A stretch of DNA of 64,000 nt, taken from NCBI RefSeq assembly GCF_000526215.1, contig NZ_JAFQ01000004.1:1736001-1800000 (forward strand), given 5' to 3'. The notes under the pieces are model-generated. The model saw only the letters and a list, made by a program, of their open reading frames with translations. It was not told the origin of the DNA and ran no database searches. Below are positions 26,538 through 34,908 of this stretch, piece after piece (positions within the stretch are counted from its first letter, which is position 1; each line of letters opens with the position of its first letter). Made by a program: the position numbers and the translations under genes. Source of the DNA: Nocardia sp. BMG51109. GTDB lineage: Bacteria > Actinomycetota > Actinomycetes > Mycobacteriales > Mycobacteriaceae.

Positions 26538-27485
26538 GTGTCGCCGAACCCGATCCCGGATCCGTCCAGCGTCCGCTACGACGGCCCGTGGGCCCACAAG
26601 GATGTGCATGCCAACGGCATTCGGTTCCACGTCGTCGAGGCCGAGCCCGCGCACCGCGGGCGCGCGTCGAATGCGCCGCTGGTACTGCTGTTGCACGGCT
26701 TCGCCGACTTCTGGTGGTCCTGGCGGCATCAGCTGACCGGCCTGTCCGAACAGGGGTTTCGCGTCGCCGCGGTGGATCTGCGCGGCTACGGCGATTCCGA
26801 TAAACCACCGCGCGGATACGACGGCTGGACCCTGGCCGGCGACGTGGCCGGCCTGGTCCGGGCGCTCGGGCACAGCGAGGCCACCCTGGTCGGACACGCC
26901 GAGGGCGGGCTGGTGTGCTGGGCGACGGCCGTACTGCATCCGCGGCTGGTCCGCTCCATCGCGCTGGTGAGTTCGCCCCATCCGGTCGCGCTCAAACAGG
27001 CCGTGCTGCGCGACCCGCCGCAGCGCCGGGCCTGGCTACCGAACTTCCTGCGCTATCAGCCGCCGCGGTACGGCGAGCGGCTGCTGACCATCGATGACGG
27101 CTTCGAGGTGGAGCGGCTGCTGCGGCAGCGGGCGGGCCGACGCTGGGCACACACCGCCGAACTCGTCGATACCGCCCGCCGGATGCGCTCGGCCATCCGC
27201 GTTCCGGGCGCCGCGCATTCCGCACTGGAATATCAGCGCTGGGCCTTCCGCAGCCAATGGCGTCCCGACGGCGCGCGGTTCATGTCGGCGATGCGCGAGC
27301 CGGTCCGGATTCCGGTGCTGTCGCTGTACGGCGAGGCCGATCGCTACATCCTCGACGGCACGCTGCGCCGCGAGCATCGGCTCGCCCCCGGCCGCCGGCT
27401 GATCGGCATTCCGGAGGCGGGCCACTACGCGCATCAGGAGAGCCCGGACGCGGTCACGACCGAACTGGCGAAGCTACTCGGCTGA
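26538..27485 (+). CDS. EphE-like alpha/beta hydrolase with altered nucleophile site
   Basis: 315 residues, epoxide-hydrolase-like fold. Oxyanion region LLHGFADFWWSW, then VDLRGYGDSDKP, and the C-terminal His in PEAGHYAHQE. The nucleophile elbow reads VGHAEGGLVCW where active epoxide hydrolases have GHDWGG, so the Asp position is Ala. Activity may be lost or may use another residue. Corresponds in position to ephE (Rv3670). GTG 26538 has TACGCT 8 nt upstream (26524-26529) and no ribosome site. Confidence 0.8.
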   Translation: MSPNPIPDPSSVRYDGPWAHKDVHANGIRFHVVEAEPAHRGRASNAPLVLLLHGFADFWWSWRHQLTGLSEQGFRVAAVDLRGYGDSDKPPRGYDGWTLAGDVAGLVRALGHSEATLVGHAEGGLVCWATAVLHPRLVRSIALVSSPHPVALKQAVLRDPPQRRAWLPNFLRYQPPRYGERLLTIDDGFEVERLLRQRAGRRWAHTAELVDTARRMRSAIRVPGAAHSALEYQRWAFRSQWRPDGARFMSAMREPVRIPVLSLYGEADRYILDGTLRREHRLAPGRRLIGIPEAGHYAHQESPDAVTTELAKLLG

Positions 27486-27525
27486 CCGCCGGGCGCAGCC
27501 CGATACGGCGACGACAGCTCCGCCA

Positions 27526-27593
27526 TTCCCGGCATGCTCTCGGCCGGAATCCGCCGCTGGTGGAGACGCACTCCGGCCGGAAGCACGGCGGGA
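27526..27593. repeat. Palindromic interspersed repeat, copy A
   Basis: Imperfect inverted repeat: arms 27526-27551 and 27569-27593 sharing CGGCATGCT...CGGCCGGA-like sequence. It lies between the convergent genes EphE-like and marP. A second copy with the same arm sequence lies at 33004-33067, also between convergent genes. RNA from either strand would fold into a long hairpin, so it may serve as a two-way terminator. Confidence 0.75.
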
Positions 27594-27646
27594 CGCCGCC
27601 GATTCGGACGACTCGGGGCCGAGGACGCAGGCGAGTGCCGCTGGAA

Positions 27647-28840
27647 CTAGCTCAGCACACACTCGCCCGTCGGGACCGGGCTGTTCACCGACTCGGCGGA
27701 GTCGAGGGCCCGCCGGACCTCGTTGAGCGTCAGCGCGTAGCCGGTGTCCTCGTCGACGACGGCGGCACCGAACACCAGGCCGAGCACCTGACCGTCCGGA
27801 TTCACCAGCGGCCCACCGGAGTTCCCGGCGCGCACCCGCCCGCGCACGGTGTAGACCTCGCGCTCGACGGTGCCGGTCTTGTAGATGTCCGGCCCGGTCA
27901 GCTCCAGCGTCTCGCGCACGCGAGCGGCGCTGGCGGTGTACGGCCCGCCGCCCGGATAGCCCAGCACGATCGCGCTCTGCCCCGAGTCGGCCGCCTCCGG
28001 GGCCAGCGGAATCGCCGGTGCGTTCAGGCCGGGCACGGCCAGCACCGCCACGTCCTCCGACGGATCGAACAGCACGACGGTGGCATCGAGCCGGCCGCGC
28101 GCGGTGTCGACCTGCACGGTGTTCGTACCGGCCACCACGTGCGCGTTCGTCATGACCCGCTCGGGGCCCACCACGAATCCCGAACCTTCCAGGGCGCGTT
28201 GGCAACTCGGTGCGACACCGCGAATACGCAGCACGCTGTGCTGGAGGTTGAGCGCCACCGGACTGTCCAGCACGGTGGGATCCGGCGGCTCCACCGCGGC
28301 GATCGGCGCTCGCCCGAACGGCCCGATCACGTCCGGCAGGCCGGAGGTGTTGAGCAGCCGGGAGAACTCGTTGGGCAAGCGCCGCAACCAGTTCGGCGCC
28401 ACCTGGTTGACGTCGGAGAGCACCCGCGACCCGTTCACGGCGGCCGCGATCGCGGGCTGCGACGACGAGGCCAGCGGCAGCGCCAGCAGCCAGGCCGTCA
28501 CCAGCACGGCCACCGCCTGCAGGGCCGCGCCCACCACGCTGTCGACGCTGCGGGTGAACGGATGCCGCATACCGCTGCGGGCCGCGCGGCCGAGCACCAT
28601 GCCGGCCACCTCGCCGACGATCACCAGCGCCACGATCAGCACCACGCCGACCAGCACGCGTTTGCGGCCCTCGCTGATGTGCACCAGGATGTGCGGCGCG
28701 ATCAGGATGCCGGCCACCGCGCCCAGCACCACGCCGAGGAACGCCAGCGCGGACGCGACCGCACCCTGCCGCCACCCGGAGGAGGCGGCGAGCAGCGCAA
28801 TGATCACGACCGCGATGTCGAGCCAGGCCGACGAGGTCAT
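27647..28840 (-). CDS. marP: MarP: membrane-anchored periplasmic serine protease
   Basis: 397 residues. Four N-terminal membrane helices (CvpA-like domain) precede a trypsin-fold protease. The triad is visible as NAHVVAG (His), SEDVAVL (Asp) and GNSGGPL (Ser). Cysteines at PSCQRA and near the C-terminus (GECVLS) match the regulatory disulfide of the family. In M. tuberculosis MarP (Rv3671c) is needed for acid resistance and acts on peptidoglycan hydrolases. Its ATG overlaps the stop of the Nudix gene (ATGA). Confidence 0.93.
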   Translation of the reverse strand: MTSSAWLDIAVVIIALLAASSGWRQGAVASALAFLGVVLGAVAGILIAPHILVHISEGRKRVLVGVVLIVALVIVGEVAGMVLGRAARSGMRHPFTRSVDSVVGAALQAVAVLVTAWLLALPLASSSQPAIAAAVNGSRVLSDVNQVAPNWLRRLPNEFSRLLNTSGLPDVIGPFGRAPIAAVEPPDPTVLDSPVALNLQHSVLRIRGVAPSCQRALEGSGFVVGPERVMTNAHVVAGTNTVQVDTARGRLDATVVLFDPSEDVAVLAVPGLNAPAIPLAPEAADSGQSAIVLGYPGGGPYTASAARVRETLELTGPDIYKTGTVEREVYTVRGRVRAGNSGGPLVNPDGQVLGLVFGAAVVDEDTGYALTLNEVRRALDSAESVNSPVPTGECVLS

Positions 28841-29595
28841 AGCGTCATCCCCACTGCTTCGAGCGAGGCCTGTAAATCACGCACATCGTGGTAATCCCAG
28901 TTCCGCTCCCATCCCGACACCGCCAGCAGGCCGGCCAGCACGCCGGCGGTGAATCCCCAGACGAGCATGCCGTGCACGGCGAACGCGGGGCCGGTGTAGC
29001 CGAGCGGATGGCGCACCACGAACCGGTTGGCCGGATCGATCAGATCGGCGACCGGAACCCGCACCACGCGGGTGGCCTCCGCCTCGCTGACCACCCCGAC
29101 CTCCCCCGGGGTTCGCCAGTACGCGACGACCGGGGTCACATCGAATCGCGAGGGCGGGACGAAGATCTTCGGCAGCACCGCGATCGGTTCCACGCCACCG
29201 GGTTCCAGGCCGGTCTCCTCGCGCGCCTCCCGCAGCGCGGTCGCGATCGGCCCGTCGTCGCCGGGTTCGACGCCGCCGCCCGGGAACGCCACCTGCCCGC
29301 GATGCTGGCGCAGCGTCTTCGAGCGCTGAGTGAGCAACACATCCGCATCCGCGGGCAATCCACCGGGGGTAGCGGGATCGGGTTCGGGGGAGCCGCCGAA
29401 CAGCACCAGCACCGACGCCGGGCGGGGACGCACGGCGGCCGCGACCACCCGTTGCGAGGTCCGATTCAGCACCTGGTTGACCCCGGTCGGGTCGGCGGGT
29501 TTGCGGTCGACCACGCCCCGTAGCCAAGCGGGAATACCCTCGGTCACCACTCTCGGTCTGGCGCCGGACTCCTCCTGCCCGTCCCGGTTGTGCAC
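28837..29595 (-). CDS. Nudix hydrolase (CoA pyrophosphatase-like)
   Basis: 252 residues. Nudix box GGGVEPGDDGPIATALREAR-EETGLE with REAREETG catalytic core, preceded by LRQHRGQVAFPGG, typical of the CoA/NUDT7-type subgroup. Hydrolyses nucleoside-diphosphate-linked compounds. GTG 29595 has GGGAGGAGG just upstream. A much longer N-terminal extension was rejected because it runs through the 90-bp repeats with no domain character. Corresponds to Rv3672c; operon with marP. Confidence 0.88.
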   Translation of the reverse strand: MHNRDGQEESGARPRVVTEGIPAWLRGVVDRKPADPTGVNQVLNRTSQRVVAAAVRPRPASVLVLFGGSPEPDPATPGGLPADADVLLTQRSKTLRQHRGQVAFPGGGVEPGDDGPIATALREAREETGLEPGGVEPIAVLPKIFVPPSRFDVTPVVAYWRTPGEVGVVSEAEATRVVRVPVADLIDPANRFVVRHPLGYTGPAFAVHGMLVWGFTAGVLAGLLAVSGWERNWDYHDVRDLQASLEAVGMTL

Positions 29596-29861
29596 GCTGC
29601 CTCCTCCCGCCCCCATCCGCACGCTGCCTTCCGCACAGCAACTTCCCGCCACACCGATTCGATCACGAAACGGGATGCGGCGCCGAGCCGGTCGCCCACC
29701 CGCGCGTATGTGCCCACCGCCGCTCGGGCCGGTTCCACACCACTTCACCGACGCTGTCTCGCGCTCGGACGGACGACCGGCGGCGCGCCTGCGGGCGAAA
29801 GGAGCCGACGCGCCCCGCACGCCCGAAGCATTCGCCCCGTTGCGATCGCCCGCGCCGCACC

Positions 29862-30131
29862 GGCCTTCGTGACGTCCGCAAGGCACCGCACCGCCGGCTA
29901 CATATCGCTCACCCGGGACGACCCGCTCGGCGTACGCGCCCGTCCCGCACCGCCCCATGCGATCTCCCCGAAGCACCACACCGCCGGCCACGTATCGCTC
30001 ACCCCGGACGACCTGCTCGGCGTACGCGGCCGTCCCGCACCGCCCCTCATGACCTCCGCAAGGCATCACGCCGCCGGCCACGTATCGCTCGCCCGGAACG
30101 ACCCGCTCGGCGTACGCGCCCGTCCACCGGC
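29862..30131. repeat. 90-bp tandem repeat, three copies
   Basis: CTCGGCGTACGC recurs at 29926, 30016 and 30106, giving an exact 90-bp period over about 29862-30131. Copies differ at scattered positions. It fills much of the 575-bp space between the Nudix gene and the TlpA-like gene. The period is a multiple of three and frames stay open through it on both strands, but none has a credible start, ribosome site or domain. The rest of this gap (29596-29861, 30132-30170) shows nothing I can name. Confidence 0.85.
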
Positions 30132-30170
30132 ACTGATGATCTCCGCGGGAGACGACGGCCCCGCCCTGGC

Positions 30171-30824
30171 TCACGCCGCGACTCCCAGTTCGGCGGCGAC
30201 CGTGGCGGCGATGTCGTCGGCGCTGTCGAACGGGCGGACAACGACTTTCGCGATCGAGCCGTCGGCGCGGACCAGTACGGACACCGGTAGCGCCGCGGGG
30301 GCGCCGACCGCGGTGCGCACCCGGCCGTCGCCGTCCTGGACGCCGGGCAGGCGCACCTCCAGATCGCGCAGGCGGGCCAGTGCCTTGCTCTCGTCGGGAT
30401 CGCTGTGCGCGGTCAGCACGGTCACGGCGCCCGCGGCACGGGTGGCGTACTGCTGCAGTGCCGGTAGCTCCCGGGCACACGGTTCACACCAGTACGCCCA
30501 CAGGTTCACCAGTGCGGGACGTCCCGCCAGAGCCTGACCCAGATCCAGCGGGCGGGCATCGGCGAGACATCCGACCGTGACCCCGGCCAGCGGGCCGGTC
30601 GCGCGGACAGGCGGTTGCTGCGGTGACTGCGCCGGGCACTCCGCCAGGGCGGCGGCGGCACGTTGCCCGTCGGAGGCGGCCGCGGGACCGCCCGCCACCG
30701 CCGTGGCGGTATACCTCCGAGCGCCGTCCTGTTCGCCACCGCGCGGCCAGAGCGCGACCGCCAGCGCGACGACGACGATCAGCGCCGCGAGCGTCCAGCG
30801 CCACGCCACCGGTATGGAACTCAC
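30171..30824 (-). CDS. TlpA-like membrane-anchored thioredoxin
   Basis: 217 residues. An N-terminal helix (WTLAALIVVVALAVALWP) anchors an extracytoplasmic thioredoxin fold with redox site YWCEPCARELPAL. Two further cysteines (AECPAQ, GCLADA) precede the domain. The family reduces or forms disulfides outside the membrane; its target here is unknown. GTG 30824 starts 15 bp after the nth stop, so the two are one operon. Corresponds to Rv3673c. Confidence 0.88.
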   Translation of the reverse strand: MSSIPVAWRWTLAALIVVVALAVALWPRGGEQDGARRYTATAVAGGPAAASDGQRAAAALAECPAQSPQQPPVRATGPLAGVTVGCLADARPLDLGQALAGRPALVNLWAYWCEPCARELPALQQYATRAAGAVTVLTAHSDPDESKALARLRDLEVRLPGVQDGDGRVRTAVGAPAALPVSVLVRADGSIAKVVVRPFDSADDIAATVAAELGVAA

Positions 30825-30838
30825 CGGTCCACCAGATC

Positions 30839-31675
30839 TCACCGGCCCACCAGATCGAGCAGATGCTCGGCCTCCGGCCCCTTGACCAGGGCGGCGGCCG
30901 TCGCCGGATCGGTGGGCCCGGCGCCGAAGGACGGGCAGTCCTTGGCCAGCAGGCAGGCACCGCAGGCCGGCTTGCGGGCGTGGCAGACGCGGCGGCCGTG
31001 GAAGATCACCCGGTGCGAGAGCATGGTCCAATCCTTGCGCTCGATCAGCTCGCCGATGGCGTGCTCGATCTTGACCGGATCGTCCTCCGTGGTCCACCGC
31101 CAGCGCTGCACGAGCCGGCTGAAATGTGTGTCGACGGTGATGCCGGGGACGTCGAACGCATTGCCCAGGATGACGTTCGCGGTCTTGCGGCCGATTCCCG
31201 GCAGCCGCACCAACTCGTCCAGCGTATTCGGCAGGACGCCGTCGAACCGCTCCGTCAACGCCTGGCCCAGGCCGATCAGGGCCGTGGTCTTGTTGCGGTA
31301 GAAGCCCGTGGGGCGGATGTACTCCTCGAGCTCCGTACGGTCGGCCTCCGCGTAGGCGCGGGCATCCGGGTAGCGGGCGAACAACGCCGGGGTGGTCAGA
31401 TTCACCCGGACATCGGTGCACTGCGCGGAGAGAATTGTCGCAACCGCGAGTTCCAGCGGCGTCGTGAAATCCAGCTCGCAGTGTGCGTCCGGGAAGGCCA
31501 GCGCCAGCGTCCGATTCATCCGGCGGGCGCGGCGCACCAGCCCCAGCCGGGTTTCCCCGGCGAACTTACGGGCCTGCGCACCACCATTTTTCCGGCCTCG
31601 GACCGGCTTGCCGTCGGCGGCCGCGACATCCGGAGCACCGGCGGATGCGGGCACTGTGGATCGGGGTTCACGCAC
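30839..31675 (-). CDS. nth: Endonuclease III (DNA glycosylase/AP lyase)
   Basis: 278 residues. Helix-hairpin-helix [17 protein letters not shown] with the catalytic Lys, the catalytic Asp in [11 protein letters not shown], and the [4Fe-4S] cluster C-x6-C-x2-C-x5-C ([17 protein letters not shown]). Removes oxidised pyrimidines and nicks abasic sites. GTG 31675 is supported by TATGGT (31687-31682) 6 nt upstream, a leaderless layout; it leaves a basic ~40-residue extension compared with M. tuberculosis Nth. Confidence 0.94.
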   Translation of the reverse strand: MREPRSTVPASAGAPDVAAADGKPVRGRKNGGAQARKFAGETRLGLVRRARRMNRTLALAFPDAHCELDFTTPLELAVATILSAQCTDVRVNLTTPALFARYPDARAYAEADRTELEEYIRPTGFYRNKTTALIGLGQALTERFDGVLPNTLDELVRLPGIGRKTANVILGNAFDVPGITVDTHFSRLVQRWRWTTEDDPVKIEHAIGELIERKDWTMLSHRVIFHGRRVCHARKPACGACLLAKDCPSFGAGPTDPATAAALVKGPEAEHLLDLVGR

Positions 31676-31766
31676 GGACCCACCATACGGAACACCACCG
31701 ACGGGAGCGCGCCCGTGCGGATACGCCGTGTTCCATCTGAGACCTATTCCGTGTTTACTCACGGAT

Positions 31767-32009
31767 ATGCAAGGACTCGCCGTGGTGCTCTTCCCGGTAC
31801 TGCTGATGTTGTTCGCGCTGTTCATGGAACGCGTCGAAGATCGGCTCCGCAAACTGCTCGAACCTGAGGAAGAAGTCCGGCAATACCTGGACCGCGCCAG
31901 CAATGCCGAGGTCAACGAGCTGGCGAAACTCGGCGTACCACCCACCGCGGCCCATCCCGGCCGACGGCGCGCTCGTGGCGACGAACTGGATGTCGCCCAG
32001 GCCAGCTGA
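31767..32009 (+). CDS. Small membrane protein (Rv3675-like)
   Basis: 80 residues. One N-terminal helix ([17 protein letters not shown]) followed by a charged, probably coiled cytoplasmic segment ([20 protein letters not shown]) and a basic tail. It sits between nth and crp, as Rv3675 does in M. tuberculosis. No function is known. ATG 31767 has no ribosome site; TTTACT 7 nt upstream suggests a leaderless start. Confidence 0.8.
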   Translation: MQGLAVVLFPVLLMLFALFMERVEDRLRKLLEPEEEVRQYLDRASNAEVNELAKLGVPPTAAHPGRRRARGDELDVAQAS

Positions 32010-32096
32010 CCCCGCCCGACGCCGTCGCACCGGATTCACGCGGACGGCCCCGGGAACCAAATCGGCATCGCGGGCGTTTCACAGACCGTTCGTTAC

Positions 32097-32110
32097 GTGG
32101 TGTCTGTCAC
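32097..32110. promoter_or_regulatory. CRP-like site upstream of crp
   Basis: GTGGTGTCTGTCAC fits GTGA-N6-TCAC with one mismatch, about 160 bp before the crp start. Autoregulation is plausible but this is a weak match. Confidence 0.28.
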
Positions 32111-32271
32111 TGCGCTGCCCGGACGCAAAGTAGACTGCACTGTCGGCCGGATCGCTTCGGTCCAGGACAGACAGCGACAGCGCTGGGCTCGGAGGCGGCA
32201 GCGTGCGTGACAAACGCACAGACCAGCTGTCGCCCCAGGACAGCACTGCCAATCCCAAAAGGAGCACATTC

Positions 32272-32946
32272 GTGGACGAGGCCCTCGCCAGAGCAGGCAT
32301 CTTCCAAGGCGTCGAGCCCACCGCGGTCGCGGCTCTCGCCAAACAGCTTCAACCCGTGGATTTCCCGCGCGGCCACGTCATCTTCAACGAGGGCGAACCC
32401 GGCGACCGGCTGTACATCATCACATCGGGCAAGGTGAAGATCGGGCGCCGGTCCCCCGACGGCCGGGAGAATCTGCTGACCATCATGGGCCCGTCGGACA
32501 TGTTCGGTGAGCTGTCGATCTTCGATCCGGGGCCGCGCACCTCCACGGCCACCACGGTCACCGAGGTCCGCGCCGTCACCATGGACCGCGACGCGCTCAA
32601 GTCGTGGATCGATCAGCGCCCGGAGATCGCCGAGCAGTTACTGCGGGTGCTCGCGCGCCGCCTGCGCCGCACCAACAACAACCTGGCCGACCTGATCTTC
32701 ACCGACGTTCCCGGCCGGGTCGCCAAGGCGCTGCTGCAGCTGGCCCAGCGCTTCGGCACGCAGGAGGCGGGCGCGCTGCGGGTGACCCACGACCTGACCC
32801 AGGAGGAGATCGCCCAGCTGGTCGGCGCCTCCCGCGAGACCGTGAACAAGGCGCTCGCCGACTTCGCGCACCGCGGCTGGCTGCGGCTCGAGGGCAAGAG
32901 CGTGCTGATCTCCGACTCCGAACGGCTGGCCCGCCGGGCGCGGTAG
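32272..32946 (+). CDS. crp: cAMP receptor protein, CRP/FNR-type regulator
   Basis: 224 residues, identical in length to M. tuberculosis CRP (Rv3676). The cyclic-nucleotide-binding domain has [17 protein letters not shown]; the C-terminal winged helix has [20 protein letters not shown] (recognition helix [10 protein letters not shown]). A dimeric regulator binding TGTGA-N6-TCACA-type sites. GTG 32272 was chosen over an upstream in-frame GTG (32203) because AAAAGGAG ends 7 nt before it and it reproduces the family N-terminus. Confidence 0.96.
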   Translation: MDEALARAGIFQGVEPTAVAALAKQLQPVDFPRGHVIFNEGEPGDRLYIITSGKVKIGRRSPDGRENLLTIMGPSDMFGELSIFDPGPRTSTATTVTEVRAVTMDRDALKSWIDQRPEIAEQLLRVLARRLRRTNNNLADLIFTDVPGRVAKALLQLAQRFGTQEAGALRVTHDLTQEEIAQLVGASRETVNKALADFAHRGWLRLEGKSVLISDSERLARRAR

Positions 32947-33003
32947 ACCTTCCCGGTCGTTCCGGCACAGGGCCTGACCGTCGTACCGGCGCAGGGTCCC
33001 ACC

Positions 33004-33067
33004 GTCATTTCGGCATGCTTTCGGCCGGAATCGCTGTGGATCACGGCCGAAAGCATGCCGGGACGAC
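33004..33067. repeat. Palindromic interspersed repeat, copy B
   Basis: Arms 33004-33032 and 33039-33067 share CGGCATGCTTTCGGCCG with few mismatches and a 6-nt loop. It lies between convergent crp and the MBL-fold gene, like copy A at 27526-27593. Short partial copies of the arm ends occur just before (about 32950-33000) and after (33076-33090). Probable bidirectional terminator and member of a dispersed family. Confidence 0.8.
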
Positions 33068-33112
33068 GATCGAGGGAATGCCGGGGTGACGTGCGACGGA
33101 CCGCCGGACAGG

Positions 33113-33997
33113 TCAGTTCTGTTCGCCCCGCAGATACGCCAGCTGCGCCTTGACGGAGCTGCGTGCTGCCGGCCACAGGCGCTTGTCGACGTCGGCGTAG
33201 ACCTTGGCGACCACCTGGAGGGGCTTGGCGTTCGGGCCGAGTTCGACCAGCGCCTGCCGCACCTGGTCCAGCCGCTCCTGCCGGTGCCGGATGTAGTGGC
33301 GGAGCACCGGCTCGGCCGCCTCGTGATCCGGGCCGTGCGCGGGCAGCAGCCGTCGGCCGGGCGCGGCCTCGGCCAGCCGGTCCAGCGATGCCAGGTAGTC
33401 GCCGAGGGCTCCGTCGCGCGATTCCAGCACCGTGGTGCCGCTGCCGAGGACGGTGTCGCCGGTCAATACCGCGGCGTCCGATGCGGTTCCCTCCGGGACC
33501 CGAGCCGCCGCCTCCGGGTCCGCCGGGTCGAGCAGGAACGAGACCGAATCCGTGGTGTGCCCGGGGGTGGCCAGCACGGTCAGCCGCAGCCCGGCGGCCT
33601 CGATCACCTCACCGTCGGCCAGTGGCGTCTCGGAACCCCGCAGGTACCGGGAGTCGTGTGCCCGCACCGATGTCCCGGTCAGCTTCACCAATCGGTCGAT
33701 ACCGCCGGTGTGATCGTGGTGATGGTGGGTGATCAGCGTCAGGGCGATATCGCCGCCGGTCTCCCGGGCGATCGCCTCGCTGTGCGCGCGATCCTGCGGC
33801 CCCGGATCGATCACGAGGCAGTCGGATCGGCCCGGGGCGCGCAGGATCCAGGTGTTGGTGCCCTGCAGGGTCATCTTGTTCGGGTTGTTCGCCAGCAGCA
33901 CCGAGGCGGTCGTCGTCACCGGGCGCAGCTGTCCGTACGCGGGATGGGTGAGGGGCTCCCCCGCCTCTCCGCGATTTTTCGCCGGTCGTGAGTCCAT
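33113..33997 (-). CDS. Metallo-beta-lactamase-fold hydrolase (Rv3677c family)
   Basis: 294 residues. Zinc motif ITHHHHDHTGG, then ATPGHTTDS, LTGDTVLG and LPAHGPDH supply the remaining ligands; the C-terminal helical part resembles the LACTB2 subgroup, which includes RNA or thioester hydrolases. Substrate unknown. ATG 33997 has GGAGG 8 nt upstream; an upstream extension of the frame lacks family sequence. Corresponds to Rv3677c. Confidence 0.9.
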   Translation of the reverse strand: MDSRPAKNRGEAGEPLTHPAYGQLRPVTTTASVLLANNPNKMTLQGTNTWILRAPGRSDCLVIDPGPQDRAHSEAIARETGGDIALTLITHHHHDHTGGIDRLVKLTGTSVRAHDSRYLRGSETPLADGEVIEAAGLRLTVLATPGHTTDSVSFLLDPADPEAAARVPEGTASDAAVLTGDTVLGSGTTVLESRDGALGDYLASLDRLAEAAPGRRLLPAHGPDHEAAEPVLRHYIRHRQERLDQVRQALVELGPNAKPLQVVAKVYADVDKRLWPAARSSVKAQLAYLRGEQN

Positions 33998-34107
33998 GGA
34001 AAGTTCCTCCCGGGCTGGCGGTCGTGTGCCTGGCCAAGTTCTGGTGCGTACCCGACGAGGTACCCATGTTCTTACGAAACCAGTTGGAACGTATGTTATT
34101 TCACATT

Positions 34108-34572
34108 TCAGCCCGTAATTTCGGCGATCAACTCCACCTCGACCGGGGTGTTCTTCGGTAGTTCGAAGACGCCGACGGCGGAGCGCGCATGCACCCCGGC
34201 CTCGCCGAACACCTCGCCGAGCAGATGCGAGGCGCCGTTGATCACCAGCGGCTGATCGTTGAATCCGGGCGCGGAGGCGACGAAGCCCACCACCTTGACC
34301 ATCCGCACCACCGCGTCCAGTCCGACCAGGTCGTGCACGGCGGCAAGCGCGTTCAGCGCGCACCACTTCGCCGCCTCCTGCCCCTGTTCGAGGCTCACCT
34401 CGGCGCCGACCTTGCCGGATACCGACAGCTCACCGCCGATGAACGGCAGCTGGCCGGAGGTGTAGACCAGCGAGCCGGTGCGCAGCGCCGGGATGTAGGC
34501 GCCCGCCGGGGTGGCCACGGCGGGCAGCTCGAGGCCGAGCCGCTCCAGGTTCTGCCGCCACGGCTGGACCAT
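34108..34572 (-). CDS. RidA/YjgF-family protein
   Basis: 154 residues. PALRTGSLVYTSGQLPF at the N-terminal third and the C-terminal VELPKNTPVEVE-like end (FELPKNTPVEVELIAEI) define the family. The usual catalytic Arg segment (R-x-A-V-G) is seen as HARSAVGVFELP. RidA proteins hydrolyse reactive enamine/imine intermediates. Its ATG overlaps the stop of the DUF4177 gene (TGATG). Corresponds to Rv3678c. Confidence 0.9.
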   Translation of the reverse strand: MVQPWRQNLERLGLELPAVATPAGAYIPALRTGSLVYTSGQLPFIGGELSVSGKVGAEVSLEQGQEAAKWCALNALAAVHDLVGLDAVVRMVKVVGFVASAPGFNDQPLVINGASHLLGEVFGEAGVHARSAVGVFELPKNTPVEVELIAEITG

Positions 34573-34736
34573 CAGCTCTTCACCCGCTTCAGATAGGCGA
34601 CGTGCTGTTCACCGGTCGGACCGGGCAGCACCGTGACCAGTTCCCAGCCGTCGGCACCCCACTGGTCCAGGATCTGCTTGGTCGCATGCGTCAGCAGCGG
34701 CACGGTCGCGTATTCCCACGCGGTCACATCACTCAT
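34572..34736 (-). CDS. DUF4177-type small protein (Rv3678A-like)
   Basis: 54 residues, begins MSDVTAWEYATVPLL and contains QWGADGWELVTVLPG, the DUF4177 signature. Function unknown. TGA overlaps the ridA ATG by one base. TACGCT (34749-34744) lies 7 nt before the ATG with no ribosome site, so the bicistronic mRNA is probably leaderless. It is short and easily missed. Confidence 0.85.
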   Translation of the reverse strand: MSDVTAWEYATVPLLTHATKQILDQWGADGWELVTVLPGPTGEQHVAYLKRVKS

Positions 34737-34895
34737 GCCGCCGAGCGTAGCCGTAGCCGATCACGCCGCCGCGTCGGTCCGGACCGAGCCCGGACTCGGC
34801 ACGCACGGGCCGCACACGCGCCGCGCCGCACGCAAGTCCCGAGTGGTGTACCAGACAGTCCGAGGATCCCGTGGCCGCATTCTCACATCGGGCTA

Positions 34896-34901
34896 TAGGC
34901 T
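34896..34901 (+). promoter_or_regulatory. -10 element for leaderless Get3-like operon
   Basis: TAGGCT lies 7 nt before GTG 34909; no Shine-Dalgarno is present. Confidence 0.5.
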
Positions 34902-34908
34902 CGCGAAC

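Noticed and set aside
29596..30480. Long N-terminal extension of the Nudix gene
   Set aside because: Arg/Gly-rich, runs through the 90-bp repeats; a proper ribosome site supports GTG 29595.
29590..30537. Plus-strand ORF containing the 90-bp repeats as 30-residue units
   Set aside because: No credible start or ribosome site, and the right half is antisense to the TlpA-like gene. The DNA repeat is reported instead.
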